Assembly (NCBI GenBank): GCA_016648135.1
Contig: JADDOH010010098.1
Span: forward strand, 1 to 64,000
From: Agrypnia vestita
Lineage: Eukaryota; Arthropoda; Insecta; Trichoptera; Phryganeidae
Reading direction: 5' to 3'
DNA: 64,000 nt
Both the position numbers and the translations under genes were made by a program. Within the stretch, counting starts at the first letter, position 1. Every line of letters starts with the position of its first letter. The notes beneath the pieces are model-generated. The model worked only from the letters and a program-made list of their open reading frames with translations, was not told the origin of the DNA and searched no databases. Positions 1 through 12,356 of the stretch are shown here, in pieces.

Positions 1-970
1 GGGACTGCGGGGACACTCTGGGTGGGTCTAAGTAGAATTGCGCAAAGCCTCCACACAGTTAAAATGTGTTCAGTCAAGCAAAGGTGAAGCATTTCGAATC
101 GGACCAGAGCGTCGTGCCTCAAACACAGCCGGAGGGAAGAAAGAAGCCCCTACGTTCTTTCACTCCCCTTGGCTCGACGAGCTCGGGCTCTGGTTATGAA
201 TGTATGTGAATGTAATAACTCCGTACTCAAGGACGAGATAGGACGTTCCTTCATGAACGAGAAATTATAAGATGCAGGTAGCAGTTCGACAGTCAATACT
301 TATGCTCGGGGCCGCTTTAATGAACGAGATCTGTTAGCAGTTTAACAATCAATTTTTATGATCGGGACCGCATTCAGGAGCGCGATGGCATTACTAACAC
401 CATCATTCTCATCAGTCACCACCTTTTCTCACTTGCTGTATACAGAGACCTTCGGGGTTCTCCCTTCCCGGCCAGCGAGAAACATATCAGGAATTACACA
501 ATCAACTGTAATAATCATGCTGTTTTACCATCATTTAATATCTCTAGTCAATAAGACTACACCGTGGGATCAATCACATCAACTATATTTGGCGATGCTA
601 ACATGGCTCTGACTGACGCGCTCAGGGGAGAGTCTTTTCCAGTCACCCAGTTAGTTCATTCAGCCCTTTAATCAGCAGTAAACATCATAATAATCCGGCT
701 CATGTAGCCGCAACGTGGGATCCTCATCATAATACACCAGTCAATTTGACTGCCCCGAGGGATAATATACAAACCTTAATATCAGACGCGGGATTTCTTC
801 CTGATATGTTTGTCGCCGGGAAGCGAGGACTTCGGAGGATTCCAGCAGGAGCAATAGAGTCTCGGCTTGATCTTGGTCTGCAGCTTAGTGTGGGAGGTTA
901 TGTCTAAACAGGAGTTAACCACCGGATGCGGCGATGCTCTGAGGCCGCATCCCCCTCCCCCCTACAGGGG
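1..970. other. Unresolved GC-richer block, possibly decayed retroelement
   Basis: This block is richer in G and C than the rest of the window. An open frame without a start codon runs on the plus strand from 617 to a TAA at 905-907 (96 codons, including the stretch DNIQTLISDAGF). Diverged direct repeats of about 56 bp start near 281 and 337, with a partial copy before them near 252. A hairpin with 9-bp perfect arms lies at 924-932 and 944-952, followed by a C-run and a G-run. I do not recognise the frame. An old LTR or DIRS-type element is one possibility, but no LTR edges were found. Confidence 0.3.
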
Positions 971-3900
971 GGGGGGGGCATCTAAAATCCACGTTTGAAC
1001 AGAAGTGGTTAGACACTTCTTAAATTTCACTTACAAATCTGTATCTTCCATTCCCTTAGAATCTCGGGCTGCGATAATGTCAGACAAAGCTTGCCCTGAG
1101 CCTCTGTTGCGCCTAGTTGTTGTGAATATAAATGTGTTTGTCTTCCCCTACTATGTACTATGAACAGATTGAGCAGATCGGACAACGTGGGACGCGCTAT
1201 CGGTAGGTTTCTTACTTGTGTTTTGAATATAACGTATGCTATTATATCTTGTTAATCTGTCATAAATGGGTGCCGCATGTGGTTGTGCTGACACTGTTCT
1301 AAGCTGCTATTATGAGATGTTGATAATCAATGCGGGCGGAATCTTTCGCGTATGCCGTTAACTTGGCAACGATTGTATTGTTTTATATTACAGTATTTTA
1401 ACCCCGATGGTATTATAGTTATGGCGGTTCAATGTAAGGGAGTTTTGCTACTAGCGTTAATTCCTAGGCTACGCCGCATATAATTGGCTTTTAGGCCAAC
1501 TCCGGACGTGGACGATATCGGCTATCTCTCATATAGGCGAAACTGTAGAATTCTAGAGCGGTTTCTAGAATGACGAGTACGGATTAGTTACGTGCGTTTG
1601 TTATTTCCATAGTTAGGTAAGAATTCGATCTATATTAGTCTAGTCGCGTTAATAAGAATACGAATCTCACCACATATCAAAAGAATTTTGGATAGCTACG
1701 GACACAACGGAGGGGGAATTTTCCTAACCACTAGATAGATCACGACTGGCCAATTTTGAAAATATAAATTCTTAACAAAAAAAAAATAAATAAAATATTA
1801 GCTTTCATGTAAATATACTTCCGAAGTTCTAAGTTCAACTTAAGTTTTCATCTAGTAGCTTAAAGCATAAAGTGTGTGCTTAAAAGTCCCAAAAGCTGTA
1901 ATAAAGCTCAATTCGGTAGCTTAAAGTCTCAAGCTTTGGGCTTTTCGTAAAACTTACATTATTAAACTTTATAGTTAGGTATTTAGCTTAGGTGTACAGG
2001 TAGATACGTTACAAGTTAATGTTCTGCCTAAATCTTGAAGGCCACTCAAAGATGCTGAGAAGATGCGTGCAGGAAGCGAAGCAAAAGTGCCTTCACGACC
2101 AGTCGAAAACTTTATTCTTGGAAGAAATATGCTTGTAGACCACTGCACCAAGTGCATTGACAAGGGAGGTGACTATCTAAAAAATATATGCTTGGTGAAC
2201 CCCTGTATGTAAATAAATTGAAAAACGAATAGTGCATATAATTTTTGACTTACCCTCATATGTAACTTCAAAAAATCATGGTTAGAGCATATCAAATTGG
2301 CTACGTCTTTTTGGAACACCTTTTAGTTGTGATATGACGTAGTTGTGTACCGCCTGTGCACTCAAATCTATATTCCAATATAGGCCAATGTTCAAACATA
2401 ATAATCCTTCTCGTTTCAATACAAGCAAGCAAGTAAAGCAAAGAGAAGCATACAATTATTGTCTTCGGGTGTTGATTCACTGGGTTGAAATACTAAGCGA
2501 AACCGCTGCTGTGAAAACACCTCCGTAGGCGGTGAGCTGCAGCTGCTAATTGCCAGGTACATCTGATTGGCTCCGAAGCGAGCAAAGATCTGGTCTCAGA
2601 GTGCCGGCGGCGCTTTCCGGTCCAGTTCCCCCCTCCACGCGGCTGGTCATGGCGCACCGTTTAACAACGCATGGCTGCCGTCCACTTTGTAACAGTGTTT
2701 GGAATCGTGTGGTGTTGCCAGCTAGTGGCCCGCCACTCTCTTATACCTTTATGCAGATGATATTATATTAAAACGGCTATTTTATCTTTTTCTACCAGAA
2801 TAACTCTCTACATATACACAATGCATTCAAATAATATCGAACCCTTTTTTTCATCCCAAAAAAAGAAGCACGGGAATTATCTTATCACGGGAACATTTAA
2901 TGCGCATGCTTAAATTTTTTCCCGCTCACAGAAAGCACCAGTTCTCTGACAAAATGAGTAGCCCCCTCAGCAGATCCGGTTTTGGCTTATCTTCCCAGAC
3001 GGTAACTTGAGAGCGAATTGTCTTGTCGTCTTGTTAACTTCACAAACCGAATTGCTCGAGCCCGCGTCGCGTTACTCCTTATATAGCACAATTCATCCAA
3101 AAGATTCATTCTAGAGATAACGAGAAACATGTTGAATGTTTTAGTAAACTTTACCACGAAATATAATGTGGCAAAACACTCCAGAGAGATAACGCTGTCA
3201 CGGTTGAGTGACCCCAGATTGCGTGTATAGCAGTCCGCCGTCACGGTTGACTGCACACCATCGCGTGCCGCCGATGTTTATTTGCAGAACTTTAAATAGG
3301 TACTCAGCTTCGTTACAATATATTTATATGCCAAAGTATACAGCAGTTTTACGGCATACTTACACATAAGCCATCGTCTGAGAACAGTAATCCGAGAACC
3401 TTGTGCATTCGTGCCGGATACTGATAAGCAAGAACCGTGAAAATGTCTGAAAGAAGCTTTTCTGCCGCCTACGAGATCAATCCTCGCTTCGCTTCGATCT
3501 AGCATAGACGATCTCTGCCAATCAACTTACGCTCCACGCCAACACACTATATTTTTTTCTGATTTCAATTGTGCCGTTTTACATTTTAAAAATCACTTAT
3601 GTCATTGTATATTCTACCTTACACTCAGACCTTTTCTCTATACCTTAATCGCCCAAAAGTGACTCCCAAGTGATTTGGATATGCAACCATCAACATCGTT
3701 CCATGTGATTTAAGGCCAAGTAAAAATGCCGCTGAAAGAGACCTGATTTGAGTCAACAGAAGACATTAAGCGGAACACAACGGCACAGCTGAACACTATT
3801 CCAAAAGGTGCGTTTCAGAAGTTTTTCCAGTATTGGCGGGACCACTAAGAGAAGTATAGGCATTACCAAAGGGATTAATTTGAAATAAGTAACGGTAAGT

Positions 3901-4428
3901 TTTAATGTTTGAATAAAAATGCATCTACCCTACCAAATGTTCGATATTTTTGAACACGCAAGCAAAAACGTCTGCCTGTCTGTACCTTAAAACTGAAACA
4001 TTTTCCATACGATTTTCTTCACCGTATCTCTTTCAGAAGGTTTTAAGTTTCATATCATTACCATTTAGTCGTTATGCCGCTGTGAACTTAAAGCAATCGA
4101 CCAGCAAATAGAGTAATTATCAATATTTTTTCGCATATTTTCTCTTGCGTTATCACATTTTTGTAAGAAAATATATCATTTTAAAATTTATTTATCAGGT
4201 TACATATATTTTAAATGAAATGACGCAAAGTAAATAATTTAATCAATTAATAAATTACCAAACCTACGCTGTTTTAAAAATGAAGAAAATTTCTCCATTT
4301 TGTGGGCCTTTTATGACTGAACGGTCTCTTGAGGTGTGTTTTTTTTATAATATTACAAATTAAACAATTATCCTTAACTTATTAAAATTATTGAAAAATC
4401 GGTCAGTTTGCTTACTTACGTTTTATGC
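971..4428. other. No gene recognised; AT-rich DNA
   Basis: No convincing coding region is visible. A moderately GC-rich patch at about 2520-2760 has short open frames with no recognisable domain. The segment 3031-3130 is similar to 24525-24612, so it is repeat-derived. The rest is AT-rich with short spurious frames. Confidence 0.5.
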
Positions 4429-5115
4429 TTTAAAAACACTGTTATTAAAAAATGTTTTATTTTTTGTGTGGTTTTCTTAGCTTTTTTACAAGCCAATTTT
4501 AGTCAAAAGTCAAAAGAATAGATAGTATAGTATTTAAATAAAAAATAAAATATATTAAAACTTTGTATATATTTCTGATTTTAGATATTTAATCAAGATG
4601 CAACGCATTTATGATATAATACGCAGTGCCTTGATTAAATAACTGAAATCTGAAATTTAGAATAAGTTTTTGTTTTTTTTATTCTATTATTATTATAATA
4701 TCTATTTTTTTTATTTATTCGAAAAAGGTGTCTACTATGCATAAAAAAACACAGAAAAAAATATTTAAGAAAAAATGGGTTTTTTAAAACATAAATTGTT
4801 GGTAAACAATCTGACAAATTTTTCAATAAATTTAATAAATTCAGGATGATCGTTTACTTTGTAATGTTATTGAAAAAAAAATCTAACCAGGTCATTAAGT
4901 CATACTTTAGTTTGTGTCATTTTAAAAATATATACGTATTTGAAATATATGAAACCTTGTGAATAAATTTTAAAATGATATATATCCAAACAAAAATGTG
5001 ATAAAAAACGCAAGAGAAGGTTTTTGTTAAAAGACGGTAACTTGAAGGTGGAATTTGACCATCTGAATTTAGTACCGAAATAAAGAAGTTTAACCACAAA
5101 AGTATTTTTTGTCAA
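4429..5115. repeat. Unclassified interspersed repeat, copy 1
   Basis: About 4560-5115 is recognisably similar to 57625-58060, including the imperfect hairpin built on TTTAATCAAGATGCA and its partner GTGCCTTGATTAAAT. The leading part, 4429-4500, also resembles 27783-27850. The element is AT-rich and non-coding as far as I can see, and its ends are not defined. Confidence 0.55.
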
Positions 5116-6241
5116 AAGAAAAAATGATTAATGCTGGTGTAAGAAATTTCTTAAAATCTTAGTTGGCGACATCAACATTAATGCTAATATTACGCTGTCC
5201 AATCCGCGTAAGATTAATATTAATGAGAATATTTGTCACTCCACGGCATTACTGAATTTAGACAAGTTTCTGCGCTAATGTGATCGTTACAAACGTGCAA
5301 ATATCTCAGAAAAGGAGGTAAATTATTGTTAATTAGGTAAGAGACGCAAACACAAACATAAAATGATGTTAGTTAACGATTTTCCTGCCCGTTGGAAAAT
5401 TGTTTCCTTATTACCTCGAATGTAACTCAATCTCCTTTTTTATAAAATTAAAAAAGAAATTAATGAAAAACTTACATATAAAGTAGATATCACAAAAAAA
5501 TATTAAATCATATTTTCATTGATTAATCATATTAGAGTCTTGTCACGAGATCCTAAATCAATTTCATTATTTATATCTTACTTACTTAATTTGATGTCTT
5601 AATTTAATCTAATGTTTCTTTGACTATTTTTTTAATTTAATCTAATGTTTCTTCGACTATACAGATATTAAGAAAATCGATGACTTACAACAATTAAAGA
5701 AAAAAATAAACCAACACTTTAGATCGATACAATTTGACAATATAGCAATATAGCATAACAAGACATATAGCTAAAGAAACAAATAAGCCAAATCCAAAAT
5801 AAACTAATAAAGTGTAAGCCCCTCACCAAGCACATGAGCAAGTCTCATTTTTGGAGAGGCAAAGCAATAAAATAAAATGTATCTATGTAGATTGTAGTAG
5901 ACAAATTTGTATTATGATTTAAATGTAGTTTTAATATTAAATAAAATAAAAATTAAAAAAAATATCTAACTTACTTTATCTAATGTCTTACATTATATCT
6001 TTTTGCGCTATTCGAAAGTAATGCTACTAATGATTACATTAACAATATATATTAACATATATGAAATGCCCCCCACTTCTAATCTATCTATTAAAAATGG
6101 GTAAGCGTTAATATTCTCATTTTGTTTTCGAATATATGATATATGTAGTTTGCACCACTATGCACAATTCAATTAAAGAAATAAATAAAATAAAATAATA
6201 AAAAAACTAACTTAAAACTAATAAAAAAATTAAAAACCAAG
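5116..6241. other. No gene; AT-rich DNA
   Basis: Low-complexity AT-rich sequence. Around 5170-5245 there is an imperfect inverted arrangement of ATTAATGCTAATATTA-like segments. Nothing else is identified. Confidence 0.5.
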
Positions 6242-6760
6242 TTTTTATTTTACTCCCTTTCTTTGTAAATTAAGTTTACCATCATGTAATTAAATAATTG
6301 ATTGACTGAAAATGAAACATGTGAAACAAATATCTATGTCAGAAATCTCTAAAAATATGTCTTTATTATTTGATTTCTTCCCAAAAAACCGAAGTGTGCT
6401 GTGATCTGTGAACCAATTGTCATAAATTTTTGAAATTCATAGTGAAGTACCTATTATACGTACTGACAGAGTAATTCAAATTTTAAATATTCCGTGACGT
6501 TATCGGACCGCCGTTGGTAGCTTTTGTAATAATTCCAATTTGAAAATACCATTAAAAATTTGAAAAATCCAAAATTATACCATAATTATTTTTATTTTTT
6601 AACGAAATTTTGAAAGATCTTCTTAATCGTCACCACGAGTCAGCTTGCAAAGTTTCAGCTCAATTGGATCACGGGAAAAGGGTTAAAAATCGATCCAAAG
6701 TTTTCTCGCCAAGGAAACGAGCAAGCAGACGCCACGAGTTAAGAGAAAGGAAGTAAAAAA
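6242..6760 (+). repeat. Family A repeat, long form (copy A1)
   Basis: First of seven copies of a dispersed non-coding family. It begins with TTTTTATTTTACTCCCTTTC and ends with AAAGGAAGTAAAAA, so the ends are short inverted repeats around ACTCCCTTT/AAAGGGAGT. The 3' half carries the family core (GCCACGAGT, then TTTCAGCTC, then GGATCACGGGAAAA). No coding capacity is seen. It is probably a non-autonomous element of unknown superfamily. Confidence 0.7.
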
Positions 6761-7260
6761 GACGTACAACATAAATATTATATTCAAGTAAAACACGGCT
6801 GCAGGTAGGTCTGAATGTTTTAGAATCATTAGAAATTACTAGAAATGCTTAGAATACACAAGAATATCTGACGTTTGAACGCACAATGAATATTACACCT
6901 TGGAAAAAAAATTCGAGTAAAACACATTTACCAATAAATTTGGAAATAATTTACAATACAATCAAATATAATTATCTAGATTAATAACATCCGGAAAAAA
7001 TCATATGAAAATAGCACTTAAAATTATTATCTCACTCGCTGATCGCAGATTTGAACTTGGATCTCTCTAGCACTCGGTTTTGGCAGCTGTACGCGCTCCA
7101 TGCCTAGTTGTGTTCTAGATTATTCAAGGCAAGATTATTCTGGAAACGAATTTTTCTTCATTTTTTAAATGTTTAACCTCTGCGTCACAGGAGTTTTTCG
7201 ATGATCACCTGAAACCTCGTTCAGCATTAGTGACTCGTTTTGGCGAAACTGAGAGGAAAA

Positions 7261-7960
7261 GTACTGATACACATGCTTATTAGTGCGTGAGCATTTTATG
7301 TACTGATACACATGCTTATTAGTGCGTGAGCATTTTATTAGCACGTGACCATGCGCAGTATTGACCTTCTTTAGCCCTTGCTTATTAGTGACATCTGTGT
7401 ACGCACATTGATAGTAATAAGCATGCTCATCCGTGGCATGCTCAAAAATCAACCGCCGGTTGATTTATGAGCATGCTAATGTTATTCACCATGAAAAGGG
7501 GTATCTTTTGAGCATGTATAAATAGGCTTGCTTATTATGAGCATGTTTATGTCATTAGCGGCTAGTATCGATTATCAATGCGATCTTCTCAGTCCGCGAC
7601 AGATGAAACGAATATGGCGCGTTGTGGAGATGATAAAACATTACTTTTCGTGGCTTATTATTATAGGAATCACGAATGTCTGTGGAATACCTACTCGGTC
7701 ACCGCTATGTAAAAATAATAAAGCAAGAAATAATGTTAATGAAACTTTATTGAAAGACACGAATGATTCAAATCTTACAATAAAAATTATTTTTTAGTTT
7801 GCAGTTTCCATTTCGAACAAGAGCGTCTCTATTTTATGACAAGAGCATGCCAGTAATAAGCATGTGCGTTTGATTGTTAGTTTTGAGCATGCTTATTTAT
7901 GAGCTTGCTTAAAATAAGCACGCTAATGAGCATGCCAGTAATCAGCATGTGTATCTGTAC
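7261..7960. mobile_element. Inverted-repeat transposon rich in GCATG motifs
   Basis: The left end reads GTACTGATACACATGCTTAT. The right end, reverse-complemented, is GTACAGATACACATGCTGAT, giving about 22 bp of inverted terminal repeat with two mismatches. The left 39 bp is exactly duplicated in tandem (7261-7299 and 7300-7338). Both flanks of the interior are packed with GAGCATGC/GCATGCTCA-type motifs, as expected of subterminal protein-binding sites. A TATA-like TATAAATA lies near 7516, before a short open frame (7528-7797) that I do not recognise. No target-site duplication was clear. Superfamily unknown. Confidence 0.6.
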
Positions 7961-8591
7961 CTTAAGACACGAGTGGATCCATCTCGTGTTTTCCCTTAGT
8001 TTATTGTAATTTTGTAAGTTTTTTTCGTACCACTGTTTTATCTTCTAAAACAAACATGTTGACTACAGTCTGCAATGAGCGTTTCGATACATTGAGCAAA
8101 CAATCCATTCGGCAAAACATTATTTCGTTCCGCAGCTTCAAACCGCTGAACAACCGCATAGCAAACACAGATATCAACCTCTGGTCGGCAAACACCGGCT
8201 ACGGATGTTCACGTTATTGGAGCTGGATAGCTTCATCTGTCAATAAACTGAATGGAGCCAAACAAGATACAGATTTATTCATTTCACCGCTGAATGAAAC
8301 TGTCTGGAAACTCGCATAATAATGTTTGTTCACACGGTGCCCCAGATCCGGTGCAGTCGGTTAAAGTGCGAGCGCGCTGGACACTTGGCCGAATATTGTC
8401 GGCGGATTTCGGCCGAATATCATGTCGCGCAAGAGTTTGATAACAATGGTGATGTGGCAATATTTTTTTAATGTTTTTCAAACTTTTTTTTGAAGCGATC
8501 GCAATTCAATTGCGAAATACTCGGATATTCTTACTTTCGTACGTTTAATAGGGTGTGTCCGCAGAGTAAAAAAGTAACCCATCAAATACAA
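7961..8591. other. No gene recognised
   Basis: Short overlapping frames at 8001-8481 on both strands have no recognisable motif. A small GC-richer patch lies around 8330-8430. Nothing else is supported. Confidence 0.4.
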
Positions 8592-9122
8592 GTTTTTATT
8601 ACACTCCCTTTCTTTGTAAAATATAACAACAATTAAAGACGAATTAAAACATATAACATAACACTTAACTTACAGGAATTTAATATATTTTTAAAACGTT
8701 AGATTTTTTAAGCTTTGATAAGACACTTCATGCTTTGAAGATTAAATTCTAAAAACATTTGTCAGTCAATTTAGATTTTCGACATTCGTAGTGAAGTACC
8801 TATTATGTACACCGACGGAGTAATTCAAATTTAGAAAATATTCCGCGACGTTATCGGGCCGCCGTTACTAATCAAACTTTTCTAATGATTCCAATTTGAA
8901 TAAACCAATAAAATTTCTAAAAATCCGAAATTATACTATAATAATTTATTTTTTTTAACAAAAATTTTATAGATCTTCTTGATCGTCGCCACGAGTCTAC
9001 TTGCCAAGTTTCAGCTCGATTGGATCACGGGAAAACGGTCAAAATTCGATCCAAAGTTTTTTTGACGGCAAGCCGGCAAGCAAGCAAACAGACGCCACAA
9101 GTTAATATAAAGGGAGTAAAAA
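8592..9122 (+). repeat. Family A repeat, long form (copy A2)
   Basis: A near full-length copy. It starts at TTTTTATTACACTCCCTTTC, has the central block GTGAAGTACCTATTATGTA followed by GACGGAGTAATTCAAAT, and ends at TTAATATAAAGGGAGTAAAAA-like sequence. It matches A1 and A6 along its whole length. The flank contains the AACCCATNAAA..CAAG motif that also borders other copies, so the true end may lie slightly upstream. Confidence 0.75.
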
Positions 9123-9293
9123 TTAAACAGAATTAAACTAAACTCCTTCTTTAGTCGAGCGGACTAGGGCACATCGGAACTACGTCCACATTTGCATATA
9201 TTTAAGACACATTTGTAATGCAGTTAGAGTATGTATGTTTGTGTTATTAAACACTTATTAAAGAGATAAAGTTGTTATTACGGTCGTTAGACA

Positions 9294-9626
9294 TATTTAA
9301 CTGTAACTGGTTGTGGATATTTTATACGAACCGTATGTTTTTCCGAGAAACGATTCTCGACGTTTCGTTGAATTCTTATTCAACGTCATCAGGAGGACGA
9401 CCTTTACCCGCGGAGGTAGAGGGCGGACTGATTGTTGCTTTTGAGGGCGTAAATTATATGTTTTTTTTCACGCCCTCGGAAGCAGTAATCAGTCAGCCCT
9501 CTACCTCCGCGGGTAAAGGTTGTTCTCCTGATGACGTTGAATAAGAATTCAACGAAACGTCGAGAATCGTTTTTAGGAAAAACATACGGTTCGTATAAAA
9601 TATCCACAACCAGTTACAGTTAAATA
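9294..9626. repeat. 333-bp near-perfect foldback (arms about 157 bp)
   Basis: The sequence is symmetrical about position 9460. The left arm starting ATTTAACTGTAACTGG pairs with CCAGTTACAGTTAAAT at the right. The innermost arms, GAGGGCGT (9443-9450) and ACGCCCTC (9470-9477), leave a 19-nt loop. Only scattered mismatches and small indels interrupt the arms. Each arm carries a hammerhead-like core; the one in the right arm is the better match. The open frames here are shadows of the palindrome. Confidence 0.9.
9523..9566 (+). ncRNA. Hammerhead-ribozyme-like motif in foldback arm
   Basis: In order: stem I strand UUCUC (9523-9527), core CUGAUGA (9528-9534), one extra C, stem II GUUGAA (9536-9541) with UUCAAC (9548-9553), core GAA (9554-9556), the four-base self-complementary ACGU (9557-9560), C at the expected cleavage position (9561), and GAGAA (9562-9566), which pairs with the first strand. 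The very short stem III resembles hammerheads described for Penelope-like elements that cleave as dimers. The extra nucleotide before stem II deviates from the canonical core. A mirror copy on the minus strand at 9354-9397 has only three good stem I pairs. Confidence 0.6.
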
Positions 9627-9716
9627 AAAATGTATTAATTAGTTATTGAACAGTTTTTAAGCAAAGCGTATTTTTTACTAAAGAAACTTGACCATATTCT
9701 GAACATAGCAATATTG

Positions 9717-9955
9717 CTATTTCTTTATCTTAACAGTTATTGTTTAACTTTGTAATGCCACTGATTTTTACGTATTAAGCTTGACAGGTTTGAAATTAAT
9801 GAATTCATTATCAATCAATTAGAAAGCTCATCATTCATAATTGTGAATAACTTAACCTTTGTTTATGTTTTAGAGCTTTCTGATTGATTGAATTCATTAA
9901 TTTGCGGCAATACAATGTTATAGATAACTGTCGAGATACAGAAATAGCAATATTT
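9717..9955. repeat. Imperfect foldback, about 240 bp
   Basis: The outer arms share AATATTGCTATTTC with its complement near 9940-9953. The inner arms share AATTAATGAATTCA and GAAAGCTC with complements at about 9872-9902. The two arms diverge by small indels. It has no coding content and is probably a palindromic MITE. It lies about 90 bp after the previous foldback but is unrelated in sequence. Confidence 0.7.
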
Positions 9956-10415
9956 TTTTGTTTAGAATTTTTTTTAAATTTCGCTCCAAATAGACTCTCT
10001 TCAAGTTAAAACGTCATTTTGTAATAAATCGCCACTTATTTACTATGAAACTATATTTTTCCCGAGTATTAGATTTTATCTTTTTATAATTGCTTCAAAA
10101 TTTACAAGCTTTTAGTATTTTTTTTGACAAATTAAACGTGGTGGAACAAGCCTTAGAATCATAGCGCGGACCAATAAATTTACTTTATTTCATATATTTA
10201 TATTTTGGAGGCCTGTGGGTGTCTTTTTTCATATTCTGAATTATTATTGAATTGAGTAGGTGTTCGAATTTAAATTCTACAGTTACAGTTTATATTCAAA
10301 CTGATACTTTAAGCTCACTCGATGGCTTTGATATACAGAGAAATCCACAAAAGAACATTCTCATCAGACAGATATATTTGTTGTATTTACATATGGCATT
10401 TGTAATAAAATGCTA
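9956..10415. other. No gene; AT-rich spacer
   Basis: Nothing recognisable apart from short T-runs and spurious frames. Confidence 0.4.
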
Positions 10416-10716
10416 TCAAACACATTAATTTCGTTGTCTCTCCGTCCGTCCATCTAGCCCCGTTACTTTGTGTAACGTCCGTAATTTCGTTCGAGTTCAC
10501 GGCTAAAAAAATGAAATTAAACGGCCGAAGATGGGGCTTGAACACCGAGCCATCAAACCCGAATCGGCCATCCAACGCATGCTGCTACGGCCGCTTCTCC
10601 GTGGAACGCCAAAAAGATGCTATAGATATATATACTAGAAGAAGTTATTATATATATATACTAGGGCTTAGCAATGACGCGAATTAATGTTACGTCATTT
10701 TTGACGGATGTAGTAG
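10416..10716 (+). mobile_element. Non-autonomous Helitron with tRNA-like segment (copy H1)
   Basis: The 5' end is A followed by TCAAACACATTAATTTCG, then a CCGTCCGTCC tract typical of this family. The 3' part has the terminal hairpin CGTCA-TTTTT-TGACG followed by a degraded CTAG end (here GTAGTA). In the middle, about 10520-10610, the reverse strand resembles a tRNA: a B-box-like GGTGTTCAAGCCCC segment and an A-box-like run. Related copies are at 17620-18045 and 23280-23451. Hairpin-then-CTAG at the 3' end and TC at the 5' end are Helitron hallmarks. No Rep/helicase coding is present. Confidence 0.65.
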
Positions 10717-12356
10717 GTTGTTCTTATAATAACATATTACATATTATTATTAGAATTACACCATATTTATTAAGATCATTTTGACAATTTGTTCGGGCAA
10801 TATAAGCTTGTTCTTTTAGCAAAATTTAATTTAATTTACCTACATTAATATTTACGTATACAATAAATCTGATATTAAAATTAATTTTTAAAAATTAACA
10901 CTTTATCACCTCACAAAAATCACTATAAAACAACAGTAAGAGCCAAAAGTATAGTAAAATCGTAATTTTTTTTGGATTTCATTATTGTTGTCGTTATCGT
11001 CTTCCTAACTGGGTCTCGTACATAGTCAAAAATCCCTTCGCTTTCCGTTTTTTTCCATCAGCAGTGCGATCTCCTGTGTGAGTACAAGCCAATTCTAGAG
11101 ACAGGTTCTCCGACAAACATCACAGATTAAATTTACTTGCAGCTATAAATGCATTTCAACTCTTGAGAAATACATACTACGTTCAAAAATAAAATATTTG
11201 TTTATTTGCCACACAAAATATTACAGTCTAATGTATAATTCTTTGCTTTAATATTTCCGTATTTTTTTCATGCTGTACTTCTATGTTTCTCGCAGGGTCA
11301 TGCAATGAGTACATTGTAGCATGATCTTTGCAATTGTATATTTTCAAAAATTATTTCTTTCTTTTACTTTAAAAATAATATATTCAATAATATTATAAAA
11401 AAAATATTTCAAAAATTACAAGTACTTTTTTTAGAAATTTTTAAAATTAAAACATGTATATCTAATATTCGTATCATTATTATAGCCATACTATTCAGAT
11501 TTAAATATTTCATAATATTCTGCCAGATAAATATATTAGATTCTTTAGACGATATATATTTTTAATTTTTTTTGTAAACACACAGTATAATGTAATGAAA
11601 AAATTATGTAATATCGAAAAAATATTCATTTAGCATGACCAGTGAAGTTTCCTCTAAGCTGGTAAAAAAACTAAGCAAAAAATGATAAAGAATAATGTGA
11701 TAAAAGTTTAAATTATAATAGGTAATTATTTCAAAAATTTAAATTATGATAATGCTTTAAATGGGAAGGGTGGGAAGAGGAAAGGAATGGGATTCAATTA
11801 AAGAAGTATTAAATTTATTTCAATAATCATAAATGAGATTACGGACAGAAAGAAATGTGGTATTTAATTGATTTTCCTCGATAATTTGAATACATATGCA
11901 TCTAATAAAAACTTCATTGAAGAATAATGAATTAATCTGATAAAAATATCAACTGTTATACTATCTTCACTTCACAATCAAAAATGCATTAAATCATTTA
12001 TTTATTTATTTTTTTTATTTTTTTTAAAGGCATGATTCAATGTACTGGATGTATGTGGATACTTCTATTTTCATGCGGTTTATTTTTGTGAATCCATTAT
12101 TTTTTAGCTTTACAATTATTTGTTTTGTTTTAATATTGTATTGTTTCTATGCCTACTTGCTTTATTTCTCTCCCTGTCAAATTCCACCCTACACCCCCGC
12201 CACGAATGAGGTCACGCCCCCACCCGACATTTGAATTACTTACATGTTTAATTTATAAACCAGGTAATGTGCGTTCGTTGTCACGTAGATACAGTGGTAT
12301 CAAAACCGGTGGACGTTAAAACAAATACATAGGTTAAAACTATAAAAAATTGCACC
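10717..12356. other. No gene; AT-rich DNA
   Basis: Very AT-rich, with no coding signal recognised. The frame at 12040-12234 is a hydrophobic low-complexity translation without support. Confidence 0.5.

Noticed and set aside
7528..7797. 89-codon frame inside the GCATG-rich transposon
   Set aside because: It has a TATA-like sequence upstream but no recognisable transposase or other domain, so it is not reported as a gene.
9272..9607. Overlapping 90- and 67-codon frames on both strands
   Set aside because: Both are translations of the foldback palindrome and contain no protein motif.
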